A stretch of 64,000 nt of DNA, from NCBI GenBank assembly GCA_964654545.1, contig CAZZIU010000006.1, positions 1 through 64,000 of the forward strand, read 5' to 3'. Below, one piece after another: positions 8,232-17,537 of this stretch; position 1 is the stretch's first letter, and each line of letters opens with the position of its first letter. This DNA is from JABMOV01 sp964654545 (GTDB lineage Bacteria > Fidelibacterota > Marinisomatia > Marinisomatales > JABMOV01). The notes under the pieces are model-generated. The model was not told where the DNA came from, searched no databases, and was given only the letters and a program-made list of their open reading frames with translations. A program made the position numbers and the translations under genes.

Positions 8232-9815
8232 TTATCTGTTCTCTGTTTTACTTGGGAATTTATCCATAATGTACTCGGCCAGAGCCGTAATTGTTAAGCT
8301 GGGATTGACACCCAGATTAACGGGTATAACTGATCCATCAATCACATACAGATTATCATACCCATGTACCTTTCCGGAAAAATCAATAACACCCTCTTCA
8401 GCATTTTTTCCCATCGTGCATCCACCGAGAATATGTGCAGTGGAGGATGTATCAAACATTACTTCTGGTAAAACGCTAAAGGCATCCCCATCAATTTTTT
8501 TTGCAATCTGTTTAGCATATTGATTGGCAACGGGTATATAGGACGGGACTTTCTTTTTCGTGTTCCAGTTTGAATTTATAGAATAGCCTCCCAGACGCCA
8601 CCATCTTCGACGGAAATTTAATTTTAGATAATTGTCTATTGTCTGCATAACAAGCAAAATAACGGTACGGTGAGCCCAGTTAAAGGGGTATAGACTTTTT
8701 ATAAAGGCAATAGGCTTTCGAATTATGGTACCAAGAAACAAGAGCGGTCGTGGTATTGTGGGGTGACCGCCGACCAACACAGTTGCCAGACTCGACATGG
8801 AATCTTGTCCTCGGCCATATCGGACTGCTTCAATATGGGTCACATTATCAGGGTAAATTCCAGAAGTAATAGCAAGTCCCTTCGAGAAATCCACATCTTT
8901 CCTGTTCGACTTTGCTCCAACCAACGCTTCGCTGTTGGTACGCACACGGTTTCCAAGCTGATTCGATATTTTTGGAAGTGAACCTCGGGTTTTACAGGAG
9001 AAAAGTAATTTAGTTGTTCCAAGAACCCCCGCTGAAACAACTATTCCATAGGCTGAATATTCCTTTGTTTTTTTCCATACTCCTGTTGTTTTCCTGGTTC
9101 TGATTAAAAATTCCTCATTTTCATGTTTTATATCGAGAACTTGCGTTTCCGCTTGGATTTGGACACCCCTGGATCTGGCCAGGTGTAGATAATTTTTATC
9201 CAAAGTGTTTTTTGCGCCAACTCGACAGCCTACCATGCAACCACCACAAAATGTACATCCGGTTCGGTCAGGCCCTTGACCGTTAAAGTAAGGATCGGGA
9301 ACGGTTGTATCCGGATCACCAAAGTACACACCCACATCGTTTACATGAAATGTATCACCGCGCTGGTTTTCGTTTGCACATTGTTTTACAATTTCATCTG
9401 ATTCAGCAATGGATTCACACGGCGTGGCACCCAGCATTTTCTGGGCGGTATGATAGAAAGGAGTCAGGGTGTTTTTTGCGTCCGGGATTCCCCAGTTTTC
9501 ATTTTCAAATACATTATCTGGCGGAACCAGCAAATTGTTGGCGTACACCAGACTTCCACCCCCAACACCCGCTCCATGGAGAATAAACACATCTTTGAGC
9601 AATGTCATTGCCTGGATTCCGTATAGTCCAAGTTTTGGAAGCCAGAAATATTTTCTAAAATTCCAATTGGTTTTGGGAAAATCTTCAGTATGATATTCTT
9701 TTCCCTGCTCCAGCATTAAAACAGAATATCCCTTTTCAACCAATCGCAGTGCTGAAACAGAACCCCCAAAGCCAGACCCAATGATTATATAATCATACTT
9801 CTTCTGTTGTGACAT
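8232..9815 (-). CDS. GMC-family FAD oxidoreductase (cholesterol-oxidase-like)
   Basis: A 527-residue flavoprotein. The N-terminal dinucleotide fold is YIIIGSGFGGSVSALRL (GxGxxG, about residues 10-15) followed by the adenosine-binding acid in LMLEQGKEY. The FAD covering loop GAGVGGGSLVYANN and the C-terminal GMC motif (HILGGCTMG ... LYVIDGSVIP, then GVNPSLTITALAEYIM) are complete. At about 190-205 the sequence CTFCGGCMVGC has C-x2-C-x2-C-x3-C spacing, as in the long-chain alcohol oxidase/cholesterol oxidase branch. No signal peptide. It probably oxidises a lipid-like alcohol in the cytoplasm or at the membrane; the substrate is unknown. It converges with the kinase gene (27-base gap). Confidence 0.85.
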   Translation of the reverse strand: MSQQKKYDYIIIGSGFGGSVSALRLVEKGYSVLMLEQGKEYHTEDFPKTNWNFRKYFWLPKLGLYGIQAMTLLKDVFILHGAGVGGGSLVYANNLLVPPDNVFENENWGIPDAKNTLTPFYHTAQKMLGATPCESIAESDEIVKQCANENQRGDTFHVNDVGVYFGDPDTTVPDPYFNGQGPDRTGCTFCGGCMVGCRVGAKNTLDKNYLHLARSRGVQIQAETQVLDIKHENEEFLIRTRKTTGVWKKTKEYSAYGIVVSAGVLGTTKLLFSCKTRGSLPKISNQLGNRVRTNSEALVGAKSNRKDVDFSKGLAITSGIYPDNVTHIEAVRYGRGQDSMSSLATVLVGGHPTIPRPLLFLGTIIRKPIAFIKSLYPFNWAHRTVILLVMQTIDNYLKLNFRRRWWRLGGYSINSNWNTKKKVPSYIPVANQYAKQIAKKIDGDAFSVLPEVMFDTSSTAHILGGCTMGKNAEEGVIDFSGKVHGYDNLYVIDGSVIPVNLGVNPSLTITALAEYIMDKFPSKTENR

Positions 9816-10024
9816 GGCTAAAAATACAAGATAGTAGGCTAAAAGTGTAGTTTCAGAATAATTTTTGAATCCATATAACTGCTATTCTAATAGGGTGAAA
9901 CCACATCCCATGTGTTTCGGCTCACCGAGATGGAAATTCTTTTTTTTATCTATTATTCTGGTGTTACTTTTATGTCTACGGCAACCCAATTTTGCTTAAG
10001 TTTGAATAGCCCATCGGAGACATT

Positions 10025-11221
10025 ATGAAGAAATTAATCACCTTATGCTTGTTACTCGCAACTGCAGGAGTGAGTCAATCACCTGTCAATTTGGATGTAA
10101 CAATAACACCGTATGTGACTTACTACATTTCCTCTATTGATTTAAATACAGGTAGTTCCAGCATACCCATTTTTCAGGCGACATTATCAAACAATACGTC
10201 TGACAGTGTACGCGCAATGATCGAATTTGAAATTACAGTTTCATCTGAAGCGCTTGAACTTGATAATGAGACAATTCTTCGACTTAGAACCGAACCATTT
10301 TATTTTAGCAATGATATATTTATCTCTAATATGGACATGACGGTTAATACGCATGATATTTATGATGTGGAAGGCACTCAGATCGATTTCAGGGTGAACA
10401 TCGAAGAACAGATTGATTTGGACAGAGCAACTAATTTATTTAATAATGTTGTGAGTTCAGGACAGTTACCCGACGGGAATTATACCTTCGGCGTCAAAAT
10501 ATTTAACGGGGATGATGAATTTGAGGTTTGGCAAAACTATAACGAGACGATTAATGTAACATCGCCGGTGACACTTACACTTAGTGATCCTGGTGGCGAT
10601 TTGGCAGATATTTCCGAAAATGGCAATGTGATTGCGACACCCACCTTCAATTGGGATACGGATCCCTGTCAAATTCCCGGTGGCTGTGCCTATTATATTC
10701 GTGTTGCGGAGTATGATCCATGTATTCACGGTTCGGCAGATGAGGCGATAGAATCAACTACCCGTCTTCCACTGAATCAAAGTGAAGAATGGTATTATGT
10801 GGGAAATGGAGTCACTTCTTTTACCTATCCTACGGGTGATGCAGGACCTCTGGAAGACTCAAAGGTTTATGTTTGGCAAATGTTAAAAGTAATGAGTACA
10901 ACAGCCGGATACAACGGTATACTGAGTAATATCAATGCATTTCGCGTTGGTTCATCTCCGAACTGTACACAGGCTGCCGAATCAAATACCAATATGCAGG
11001 TTTTAAAATCCTTGATTGGTGATGACATGTACAACAATATCTTTGCCGAGTGCAATTCCGGTTATTGTTATCTATCTACTGGGAACGTTTTACTGGATGA
11101 AAGTCCAACAGATTTCACATTTATTCAGAGCCTGATTTCACAGGGTGTGGCTGAAACCGACTCAACGGGTACGGTTACGTATCATCCAATAAACATTTTA
11201 TCAGTTGAGGTGTCAGAATGA
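10025..11221 (+). CDS. Secreted protein of unknown function, first gene of the FecR operon
   Basis: A 398-residue exported protein (signal peptide KKLITLCLLLATAGVSQS). No family is recognised. The middle section (ATPTFNWDTDPC ... YYIRVAEYDPC) looks like a fibronectin-III or Ig-like strand arrangement of the 'how large is the stretch of text' type seen in FCB secreted proteins. Several cysteines are paired closely (CQIPGGC, NCTQ, CNSGYC), so disulfides are likely outside the cytoplasm. The stop overlaps the next start (ATGA at 11218-11221), so it is translationally coupled to the FecR-domain gene. No C-terminal sorting domain is present. Confidence 0.6.
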   Translation: MKKLITLCLLLATAGVSQSPVNLDVTITPYVTYYISSIDLNTGSSSIPIFQATLSNNTSDSVRAMIEFEITVSSEALELDNETILRLRTEPFYFSNDIFISNMDMTVNTHDIYDVEGTQIDFRVNIEEQIDLDRATNLFNNVVSSGQLPDGNYTFGVKIFNGDDEFEVWQNYNETINVTSPVTLTLSDPGGDLADISENGNVIATPTFNWDTDPCQIPGGCAYYIRVAEYDPCIHGSADEAIESTTRLPLNQSEEWYYVGNGVTSFTYPTGDAGPLEDSKVYVWQMLKVMSTTAGYNGILSNINAFRVGSSPNCTQAAESNTNMQVLKSLIGDDMYNNIFAECNSGYCYLSTGNVLLDESPTDFTFIQSLISQGVAETDSTGTVTYHPINILSVEVSE

Positions 11222-11889
11222 GAAAGATTTTATTATCGATGATAGCGCTAACCTTTTTGTTTGGTGAAGGTAAGGTCGCCATTACAGTGAAAACAAAAGG
11301 TACTGCCAACCACATATATGCCAATGAATCCCCGACAGCCCCATTAAAACTTGGTGCCGGATTAGCAAATGAAGATATTATCCAAACTGGCCAGGATGGG
11401 TTTGCTGTCGTTATGTACCTTGACGACAAAACAACTGTAAAAATTCGTGAAAATTCTGAATTCCTGATTGGCGGAACTAAATCCGAAAACGGAATCAATA
11501 AACGCATTGCATTGAATTATGGGACAATGGCTGCATCGGTGGCAAAACAAAAAGGAAAAGAATTTATTATCGCGACACCGACGTCAGTTGCATCTGTAAA
11601 AGGAACTGAGCTTGTTATCGTGTCAGATCCGGTACTTGGCGATTTGTTCGTGACAATCGTTGGTACCGTGGTGGTGACAAATAATATTACAGGCGACTCT
11701 ACTACCGTAGATGCAGGGCAATCTGCCAACTCCACGCCGGATGGTGGGTTGGATGTGACACAGACAGAAGAAGGTTCCGTCCCAGATTTCGGTGGAGAGG
11801 GTGAAGCTGGTGGAGAAACGCATGAACTTCGCTTTGAAATCGAAGATGCTGATGGCAACCTAAAAGAAGTGATTATTCAGTATCAATAA
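11218..11889 (+). CDS. FecR-domain secreted protein
   Basis: A 223-residue protein with a short signal peptide (RKILLSMIALTFLFGEGK) and a FecR-like beta domain: LGAGLANEDIIQTGQDGFAV, MYLDDKTTVKIRENSEFLIG and ATPTSVASVKGTELVIVSD. FecR domains occur in anti-sigma regulators, but here there is no transmembrane or anti-sigma segment. It is therefore the exported, structural type found next to adhesins and barrel proteins. The C-terminus is acidic, low in complexity and Gly/Glu-rich (GGEGEAGGETHELRFEIED). It overlaps the upstream gene by four bases and is followed 32 bases later by the barrel-like gene, so the three probably build one surface structure. Confidence 0.75.
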   Translation: MRKILLSMIALTFLFGEGKVAITVKTKGTANHIYANESPTAPLKLGAGLANEDIIQTGQDGFAVVMYLDDKTTVKIRENSEFLIGGTKSENGINKRIALNYGTMAASVAKQKGKEFIIATPTSVASVKGTELVIVSDPVLGDLFVTIVGTVVVTNNITGDSTTVDAGQSANSTPDGGLDVTQTEEGSVPDFGGEGEAGGETHELRFEIEDADGNLKEVIIQYQ

Positions 11890-11921
11890 AACATTTGGAA
11901 CGAATTGGAGATAGTTTTCTG

Positions 11922-14258
11922 ATGAAGAAAAATTTTATTATCAGCCTATTATTTGCGGTTGGACTGCTCACAAAAAATTATGCCGACGAAATTTTAATTT
12001 TCAGTCCAATGCCGAATGAGGCGGTGCTGAAAACAGACGTGTTAATCGCTGCTTCTTATTATGATATGGGTGGTGTTTCAACCGATCGGGTTCAACTCTA
12101 TCTGGATGGTGTTGAAATTTCTGATCGTGCTGAAGTAGAGCCGGAGATGGTTAGCTATGCACCTTCTATGATTAACCCGGGCACCCACAGAGTTAAAGTC
12201 ATGATTTTTCGAGATGGAATGGATCCTCTGGAAAAGCAATGGAGCTTTAACGTGGCGGGGAAAAAGAAATGGACGGATGAGGTCGAATGGAACGGGAAGG
12301 CTTCTTCTGATTATCGCGGTGAAAAAGTAGGGGACAATAATTTAACCGTTGGTAATTTTGGTTTATTTTTTAAAGGTACCGCCTATGACTGGTTCCGTTT
12401 TAGTACGAATATAAAAATGGCATCTGATGAAGATCCATTGATACAACCTCGCAGTCGCTATACCCTGAAATTATCGTTCAGTCGTTTCTTGGACTTAGGG
12501 TTTGGTGATACCAATCCACGATATTCACGTTTTACTCTGGATGGAAAAAGGATTCGCGGGGTGAGCGCCAATTTGAAATTGGGCGTATTGAATTTTCAAT
12601 ATGTTAAGGGTGAATTGCTACGCGAAATTGACGGTAGTTTGGCTGAAAATGCCTCCTATAACCTGTTCAGTGAGGGATTTCAGGATTCACTGGCCGTGTA
12701 TCGCTTGAATCGTCAGGGATATACCTTTAATCAAAATATTTCCGCAAGCCGTTTAAGTTTTGGGAGTGGAAAAATCTTTCAATGGGGTATGAGTTTTATC
12801 AAAGTAAAGGATGACATTAATAGCGTAAATGCCATACTGGGTGACGCAAAAGTATTGAATGGGGATACCACCGGGGTTTTAGCCACCGGCACGTACACAA
12901 TAGATGAACTTATGGCGTTAAACGGTGAGGATGTCTATGGCGACGGGAGTTATTCTTATAACATTTATAGTGATGATCCCACGGATTGGAAGGGCGCAAC
13001 ACCAAAAGATAATGTAGTCCTTGGCAGTGATATTGGATTCTACCTGGATCATAAACGAGTATTGCTTGAAGGAGAATTTGCATTCAGTCTGCTTAATAAG
13101 GATATTTGGGATGGAGCCCTTTCATTATCCCAAATGGACACATTATTGGATGATTCTTTGGATAATTCACTGGCTGGCTCATTGGATTTGGATGTAATAC
13201 CATTTGATCCACGGGATATTGAAGACTTTTTTGTCATAGGGTTTAACATGGTCCCATTGGCGCCAATTGATGTAGCGGCGTTCGGAGACTCAGCAACAGT
13301 TTCCATCGGCGAGGCCTTGGTAAATATGCCATCATTATCATATCGGAGTCGCATAAAATTAAATTATTTCGGCAATTACCTGACCGCTGAATATTCCCGC
13401 GTTGGACCAGAATTCAAATCGTTGGCAAACCCTTACCTTATTTCAGGGTGGAACCAAACGGTTCTAAGCGATCGAATACAATTGTTTAAGAACCGGATTT
13501 TATTGTCAGTTGAATATCGTCACAAGGATGACGATGTGCTAACATCCGTTGCAAATGTAACAAATGAAAACCGGATAATGACGAATCTTACGATTATACC
13601 AGGCCCTGGATTGCCGACAGTATCCTTCGGTTATCGAAATATAGGCAGGGAGAATGGAATTACTACAATTGATGAACTCACCAGCATAAGCGGAAGTGAT
13701 ACTACTTATTCATATAAAGATAATCGCGAAGAATGGGTTGCCACGAACATCACGTCATCAATCACTTATGTTTTTGATGCATTTAATTCTCGCCACAGTT
13801 TGTTTGCGACTATTGTATCCTATGATAAGAAAGATCAAATTACTGATCGCGAAGCTGATCCAGATTTTATTGATCCAAAATTGACATCAAGTGTATTCAA
13901 TATTACGGCAACGAGTCGATTTGGATTTATACCACTAAAAACAAATCTGAGCTTTACCACAAATGAAAGCAATTTCAGTATTGCTCCAAATCAATACGCC
14001 AATCAGAAATTTAATTCCATGAAATTGGATGGTGAATACAGTCTCTTCAATAAGACAATAACTGCATTAGGTGGTGTGAGTTTCATGAATGGTCAAGGTG
14101 CGCAGGAATTAAGCCAGGTTGGATTTAGGGGCGGTATACGCCTTCGAATAATAGAAGATTTATCCGCTCAGTTCATAATGAATGTGCGCAATAAAACATT
14201 CTCAGGTGAAGCATCCACTGAATATACCGGACTCGCTACATTGTCGTACCTATTTTAG
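11922..14258 (+). CDS. Large outer-membrane beta-barrel protein with N-terminal Ig-like domain
   Basis: A 778-residue protein. The ATG at 11922 is chosen because it starts a proper signal peptide (MKKNFIISLLFAVGLLTKNYA) and has TTGGAG upstream. Residues about 22-125 form an Ig-like domain (SPMPNEAVLKTDVLIAASYY ... GTHRVKVMIFRDGMDP). The rest is long amphipathic beta strands (FGLFFKGTAYDWFRFSTNIK, RIKLNYFGNYLTAEYSRVG) ending in EYTGLATLSYLF, a terminal-aromatic barrel signature. It is the last gene of the FecR operon and is closed by a strong terminator at 14273. The likely role is a channel or secretion pore partner of the two upstream exported proteins; no named family is recognised. Confidence 0.6.
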   Translation: MKKNFIISLLFAVGLLTKNYADEILIFSPMPNEAVLKTDVLIAASYYDMGGVSTDRVQLYLDGVEISDRAEVEPEMVSYAPSMINPGTHRVKVMIFRDGMDPLEKQWSFNVAGKKKWTDEVEWNGKASSDYRGEKVGDNNLTVGNFGLFFKGTAYDWFRFSTNIKMASDEDPLIQPRSRYTLKLSFSRFLDLGFGDTNPRYSRFTLDGKRIRGVSANLKLGVLNFQYVKGELLREIDGSLAENASYNLFSEGFQDSLAVYRLNRQGYTFNQNISASRLSFGSGKIFQWGMSFIKVKDDINSVNAILGDAKVLNGDTTGVLATGTYTIDELMALNGEDVYGDGSYSYNIYSDDPTDWKGATPKDNVVLGSDIGFYLDHKRVLLEGEFAFSLLNKDIWDGALSLSQMDTLLDDSLDNSLAGSLDLDVIPFDPRDIEDFFVIGFNMVPLAPIDVAAFGDSATVSIGEALVNMPSLSYRSRIKLNYFGNYLTAEYSRVGPEFKSLANPYLISGWNQTVLSDRIQLFKNRILLSVEYRHKDDDVLTSVANVTNENRIMTNLTIIPGPGLPTVSFGYRNIGRENGITTIDELTSISGSDTTYSYKDNREEWVATNITSSITYVFDAFNSRHSLFATIVSYDKKDQITDREADPDFIDPKLTSSVFNITATSRFGFIPLKTNLSFTTNESNFSIAPNQYANQKFNSMKLDGEYSLFNKTITALGGVSFMNGQGAQELSQVGFRGGIRLRIIEDLSAQFIMNVRNKTFSGEASTEYTGLATLSYLF

Positions 14259-14272
14259 AGATGAAGCCTTTT

Positions 14273-14308
14273 AAAACAATAGGGGTCACTTACGACCCCT
14301 ATTGTTTT
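14273..14308 (+). terminator. Strong hairpin terminator after the FecR operon
   Basis: A perfect 15-bp stem, AAAACAATAGGGGTC / GACCCCTATTGTTTT, with the 6-base loop ACTTAC begins 15 bases after the stop at 14258. A-rich and T-rich flanks make it usable on both strands. Confidence 0.9.
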
Positions 14309-14384
14309 ATATGAAACACTTGTCCAAATTGGGTAACGCAGTATAATTATAAATAATAACATAAAATATCTCTTTGGGGGATCA

Positions 14385-17087
14385 ATGTTCAAACGGATCA
14401 TGATTTTTCTATTTATTTCGACCATATTCGGTCAGGTATCTGTGGACCCAGATACAATTAATGCTTCGACGGAAATGGGTACGTCCACATATCAATCGCT
14501 TGTATTTTCAAATACGTTAGCAGGTGATGTAACATATACCGTCTCGGTTTTGGACCAAACCCGATCTAATGCATCTAATCTATTTAAACGGCAATATTAT
14601 TCACCGGATCAATTTGAAGGGAACGTAAGTGACAATCTGGTTCAGGACATCACTTTCCTTAATTCGTATGGTCAGGAAATACCCGGTATCCGTTGCGCGA
14701 CACCTCAACCATCACTTGCAGAAGATATGATTGTCCAGGAAAACATAGAGAACTGGATGGCAACCCATTCAATGCATAGGGATGCAAGAGATCAGGTAAA
14801 TATACTGGTCGCATTCCATGTCATTTATAGTACAACAGGTCAAGGCGATGTACCAGATTCACAAATTGAAGAGCAAATTCAGGTTTTGAACGATGCCTAT
14901 GCTGAATTTGGGATCGAATTCACACTAGACATTATAACGCGTACTGAAAACAATGCGTGGTTCAATGATATGGATAGCTATGAGAACACCTATAAATCGC
15001 AATTAGCAGTAGATCCGATTCATTATTTTAATATCTACACAGGCCAACCTGCTGGAGGCATACTGGGATGGGCCTGGTTACCAAGCTCATGGCCGGAAAA
15101 TTCGTTCATGCATGGCGTTGTTCTTTTGTATTCAACATTACCCGGGGGAACATCTGTTCCATATGACGAAGGTGATACGGCAACGCATGAAACTGGTCAC
15201 TACCTTGGACTAAGACACACATTTCTTAACGCCTGCTCCGCACCCGGTGATTATATTGATGACACGCCCTATCAGGATGATGGGAATAACATATTTACTT
15301 GCAATAACGGTTTGGATACTTGCCCACAGGATGGAACGGATCCAGTACACAATTATATGAATTATACAGATGATCCATGCCTGACGGAATTCACGGTGTT
15401 ACAGGGAGAACGTATATGGGCACAGATTAATACTTATCGCCCCGGGCTATTGGAAAACCCGGTAGGGATACAATGGGTATCACTCCCGTCTGATACATTG
15501 ACAATAGGTGGGCAGGGATTAGATACAGTGTTGGTTACTCTGGATGCTAGTACAATGGAGTCAGGACAATATACGGCCGATATTATTTTGAGTGATGTGG
15601 ATGCAGTCGAGCCTGATCTCGTAATACCAGTATTTTTTGAGGTAACGGCAACTCCACTCATTACAGTGGCCGAAGACACGTTTTCATTGGGATTGGAATA
15701 CGTAGGATATTCTGAAGATATCACCATAAATGTATCCAATCAGGGAGCAGCAGCACTCATCCTGTCTGGTTTCACAGTTTCAGATTCAAGCTTGAATTAC
15801 ACCGGTTCTCCCAATGTGACAGTTGATCCTTATGGACTGGAAGCTCTTCAGCTTGATTTTTTGTCGAATAGTGTTGGAGAATATGAGGGAACTTTCAGTT
15901 TTTCGACCAATGATCCAGGCCATGATACCGTTGTCATTCAACTTTTTGCCACGGTACTGAACCCGCCGGAAATTTATGTCAATACCGACACCTTGTATTT
16001 CACATCCGAGCATGACAGCAGTCAATTGATACTTGAAAATATTGGCTTATCAGAACTGGATTTTTCATACCATGTAAATGTTGACATTACAGTAAATGAA
16101 AATGCAGTTACTCAGAATTTTACACTCTGCGAATTCCCATTGGATTGGATGCAGCAATCATCATCTGGCAATGGTTGGCAAATAGGAGATCAGGGAGCCA
16201 GCGATGGATTCCCAATTCCTGCTGGAAATGGCTGCTATGCGTATGTGAACGACGATGCGCAAAACGTAAATGGAATGTCAGAGATACTCTCAACACAAAT
16301 ATTGGATTTGAGTAACGCCACGTCCCTATTTCTCTTTTTCAACAGCTACTTCACAGGAGAAAATGGACAATCGGCATCCGTGGTTGCAAGTTTGGACGGA
16401 GGAATCTCATGGGAAACAGTAATGGAAACACAAAATTATGCGACCTGGCATACATCCTTTATTGATTTGAATGCTTATGCCGGGGAAGAACAATGCATGA
16501 TTGGTTTTTACACCAGTGATAATGGCGGGCATGGAACAGGGTGGGCAATTGATAATATCATAGTCAATGGCTCATTTATGCAACCGTGGTTAACAGCATT
16601 TCCGGATTTTGGAACCATTCAACCTGGAGCGTCCGACACCCTAACCCTTGTGGCTCATCCAGGAGATCTGGTAGAGGGGTATTATGCTGGTGAATTTATC
16701 GTGCAATCAAATGATCCGGCAAATCCCACGATTTCGGTTCCTCTGGGATTTACTGTATTTACACTTTCCTCGATGAATGACGACCAAATTCCGAACGGTT
16801 TTTCTCTGTATCAGAATTATCCAAATCCCTTTAATCCGTCTACAGCCATTGGATATGATTTACCATCTAATGGAGATGTATTACTAACTATTTTTGATAT
16901 AACTGGCCGTTTTGTTTTATCGGCAGAACAAAATCAGGCTACCTCGGGATATCATGAATGGCAGTGGAATGGTAACGATTATTTGGGTAAACAGGTCAGC
17001 GCCGGAATGTATTTTTATAAAATTGAAGTAATGGTTGCGAATAAACCTACATTTATGGAAACCAAAAAAATGGTATTGCTCAAATAA
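14385..17087 (+). CDS. Secreted M43-type (pappalysin-like) metalloprotease with type IX sorting domain
   Basis: A 900-residue exported protein (signal peptide MFKRIMIFLFISTIFG). The protease domain (about 130-340) has the extended zinc motif ATHETGHYLGLRH and the Met-turn NYMNYTDDPC, typical of M43 metzincins. Next come beta-sandwich repeats of the BACON/ASH kind (two copies of the FSLGLEYVGYSEDITINVSN-like pattern, about 420-560). A MAM-like lectin fold follows (about 590-730; SLDGGISWETVMETQNYATW). The C-terminal sorting domain reads YQNYPNPFNPSTAIGYDL ... GMYFYKIEV ... KKMVLLK. It is therefore secreted and attached to the cell surface by a type IX-like route. All catalytic residues are present. 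Monogenic; the substrate is unknown. Confidence 0.87.
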   Translation: MFKRIMIFLFISTIFGQVSVDPDTINASTEMGTSTYQSLVFSNTLAGDVTYTVSVLDQTRSNASNLFKRQYYSPDQFEGNVSDNLVQDITFLNSYGQEIPGIRCATPQPSLAEDMIVQENIENWMATHSMHRDARDQVNILVAFHVIYSTTGQGDVPDSQIEEQIQVLNDAYAEFGIEFTLDIITRTENNAWFNDMDSYENTYKSQLAVDPIHYFNIYTGQPAGGILGWAWLPSSWPENSFMHGVVLLYSTLPGGTSVPYDEGDTATHETGHYLGLRHTFLNACSAPGDYIDDTPYQDDGNNIFTCNNGLDTCPQDGTDPVHNYMNYTDDPCLTEFTVLQGERIWAQINTYRPGLLENPVGIQWVSLPSDTLTIGGQGLDTVLVTLDASTMESGQYTADIILSDVDAVEPDLVIPVFFEVTATPLITVAEDTFSLGLEYVGYSEDITINVSNQGAAALILSGFTVSDSSLNYTGSPNVTVDPYGLEALQLDFLSNSVGEYEGTFSFSTNDPGHDTVVIQLFATVLNPPEIYVNTDTLYFTSEHDSSQLILENIGLSELDFSYHVNVDITVNENAVTQNFTLCEFPLDWMQQSSSGNGWQIGDQGASDGFPIPAGNGCYAYVNDDAQNVNGMSEILSTQILDLSNATSLFLFFNSYFTGENGQSASVVASLDGGISWETVMETQNYATWHTSFIDLNAYAGEEQCMIGFYTSDNGGHGTGWAIDNIIVNGSFMQPWLTAFPDFGTIQPGASDTLTLVAHPGDLVEGYYAGEFIVQSNDPANPTISVPLGFTVFTLSSMNDDQIPNGFSLYQNYPNPFNPSTAIGYDLPSNGDVLLTIFDITGRFVLSAEQNQATSGYHEWQWNGNDYLGKQVSAGMYFYKIEVMVANKPTFMETKKMVLLK

Positions 17088-17478
17088 CTATCCAAATCAT
17101 CCGGTGAATTTCCCCAATGTAATTTTATATTCATTACGTCATTCGCTCCACCCAAATTGGGAGCCAAAGTAAAACTATGATCTTGAATTGATTCGCCATT
17201 TTATGTATGCTATTGGATGTTGGGTCACATCCAACGAATAATAAATTCACGATGAATAGATAGCCCGAATTATAGGTGATCTATTCACTTTGCCCACTGT
17301 TGTAGCTTCTATTGTGACAAGTATAAAGGTAACAGAATTAAAGTATCACAATTCGTATTTTATTTTCTTACAATATCCATTGTAATAAATAGTGCGTTGA
17401 ATTGATTTTAACGAGGAGGATTAGCTTCCGGTTGTATTATTTTTTTGCAAAATAGGATTATGATTCGTGAAATTATTA

Positions 17479-17507
17479 TTGACCTGGATACACTACGTTA
17501 GTATAAT
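17479..17507 (+). promoter_or_regulatory. Sigma-70-type promoter of the MarR/hydrogenase operon
   Basis: TTGACC (17479-17484), a 17-base spacer and TATAAT (17502-17507) give a near-perfect housekeeping promoter. Transcription should start at about 17514, leaving a leader of about 24 bases before the ATT start at 17538. Confidence 0.75.
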
Positions 17508-17519
17508 TAACCCGGTTAA
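17507..17519. promoter_or_regulatory. Palindromic operator TTAACC-C-GGTTAA over the transcription start
   Basis: A 6-bp perfect inverted repeat around one central base overlaps the last base of the -10 box and the predicted start site. A third half-site GGTTAAC recurs at 17530-17536, 16 bases downstream of the GGTTAAC at 17514-17520, next to the Shine-Dalgarno. The position suits a repressor that blocks RNA polymerase; the MarR-like protein encoded immediately downstream is the obvious candidate. Confidence 0.6.
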
Positions 17520-17537
17520 CAATCAAGGAGGTTAACT

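Larger units (their letters stand above)
17088..17537 (+). promoter_or_regulatory. Regulatory intergenic region upstream of the hydrogenase cluster
   Basis: A 450-base non-coding stretch between the secreted protease and the MarR-like gene. It includes an inverted repeat TTGGATGT-N6-ACATCCAA near 17214-17235 and, at its right end, a consensus promoter and palindromic operator (listed separately). No coding frame is supported in the rest, which is AT-rich. Confidence 0.6.

Noticed and set aside
9816..10024. Riboswitch or structured RNA before the FecR operon
   Set aside because: Only short, low-quality stems are visible and no conserved core could be recognised.
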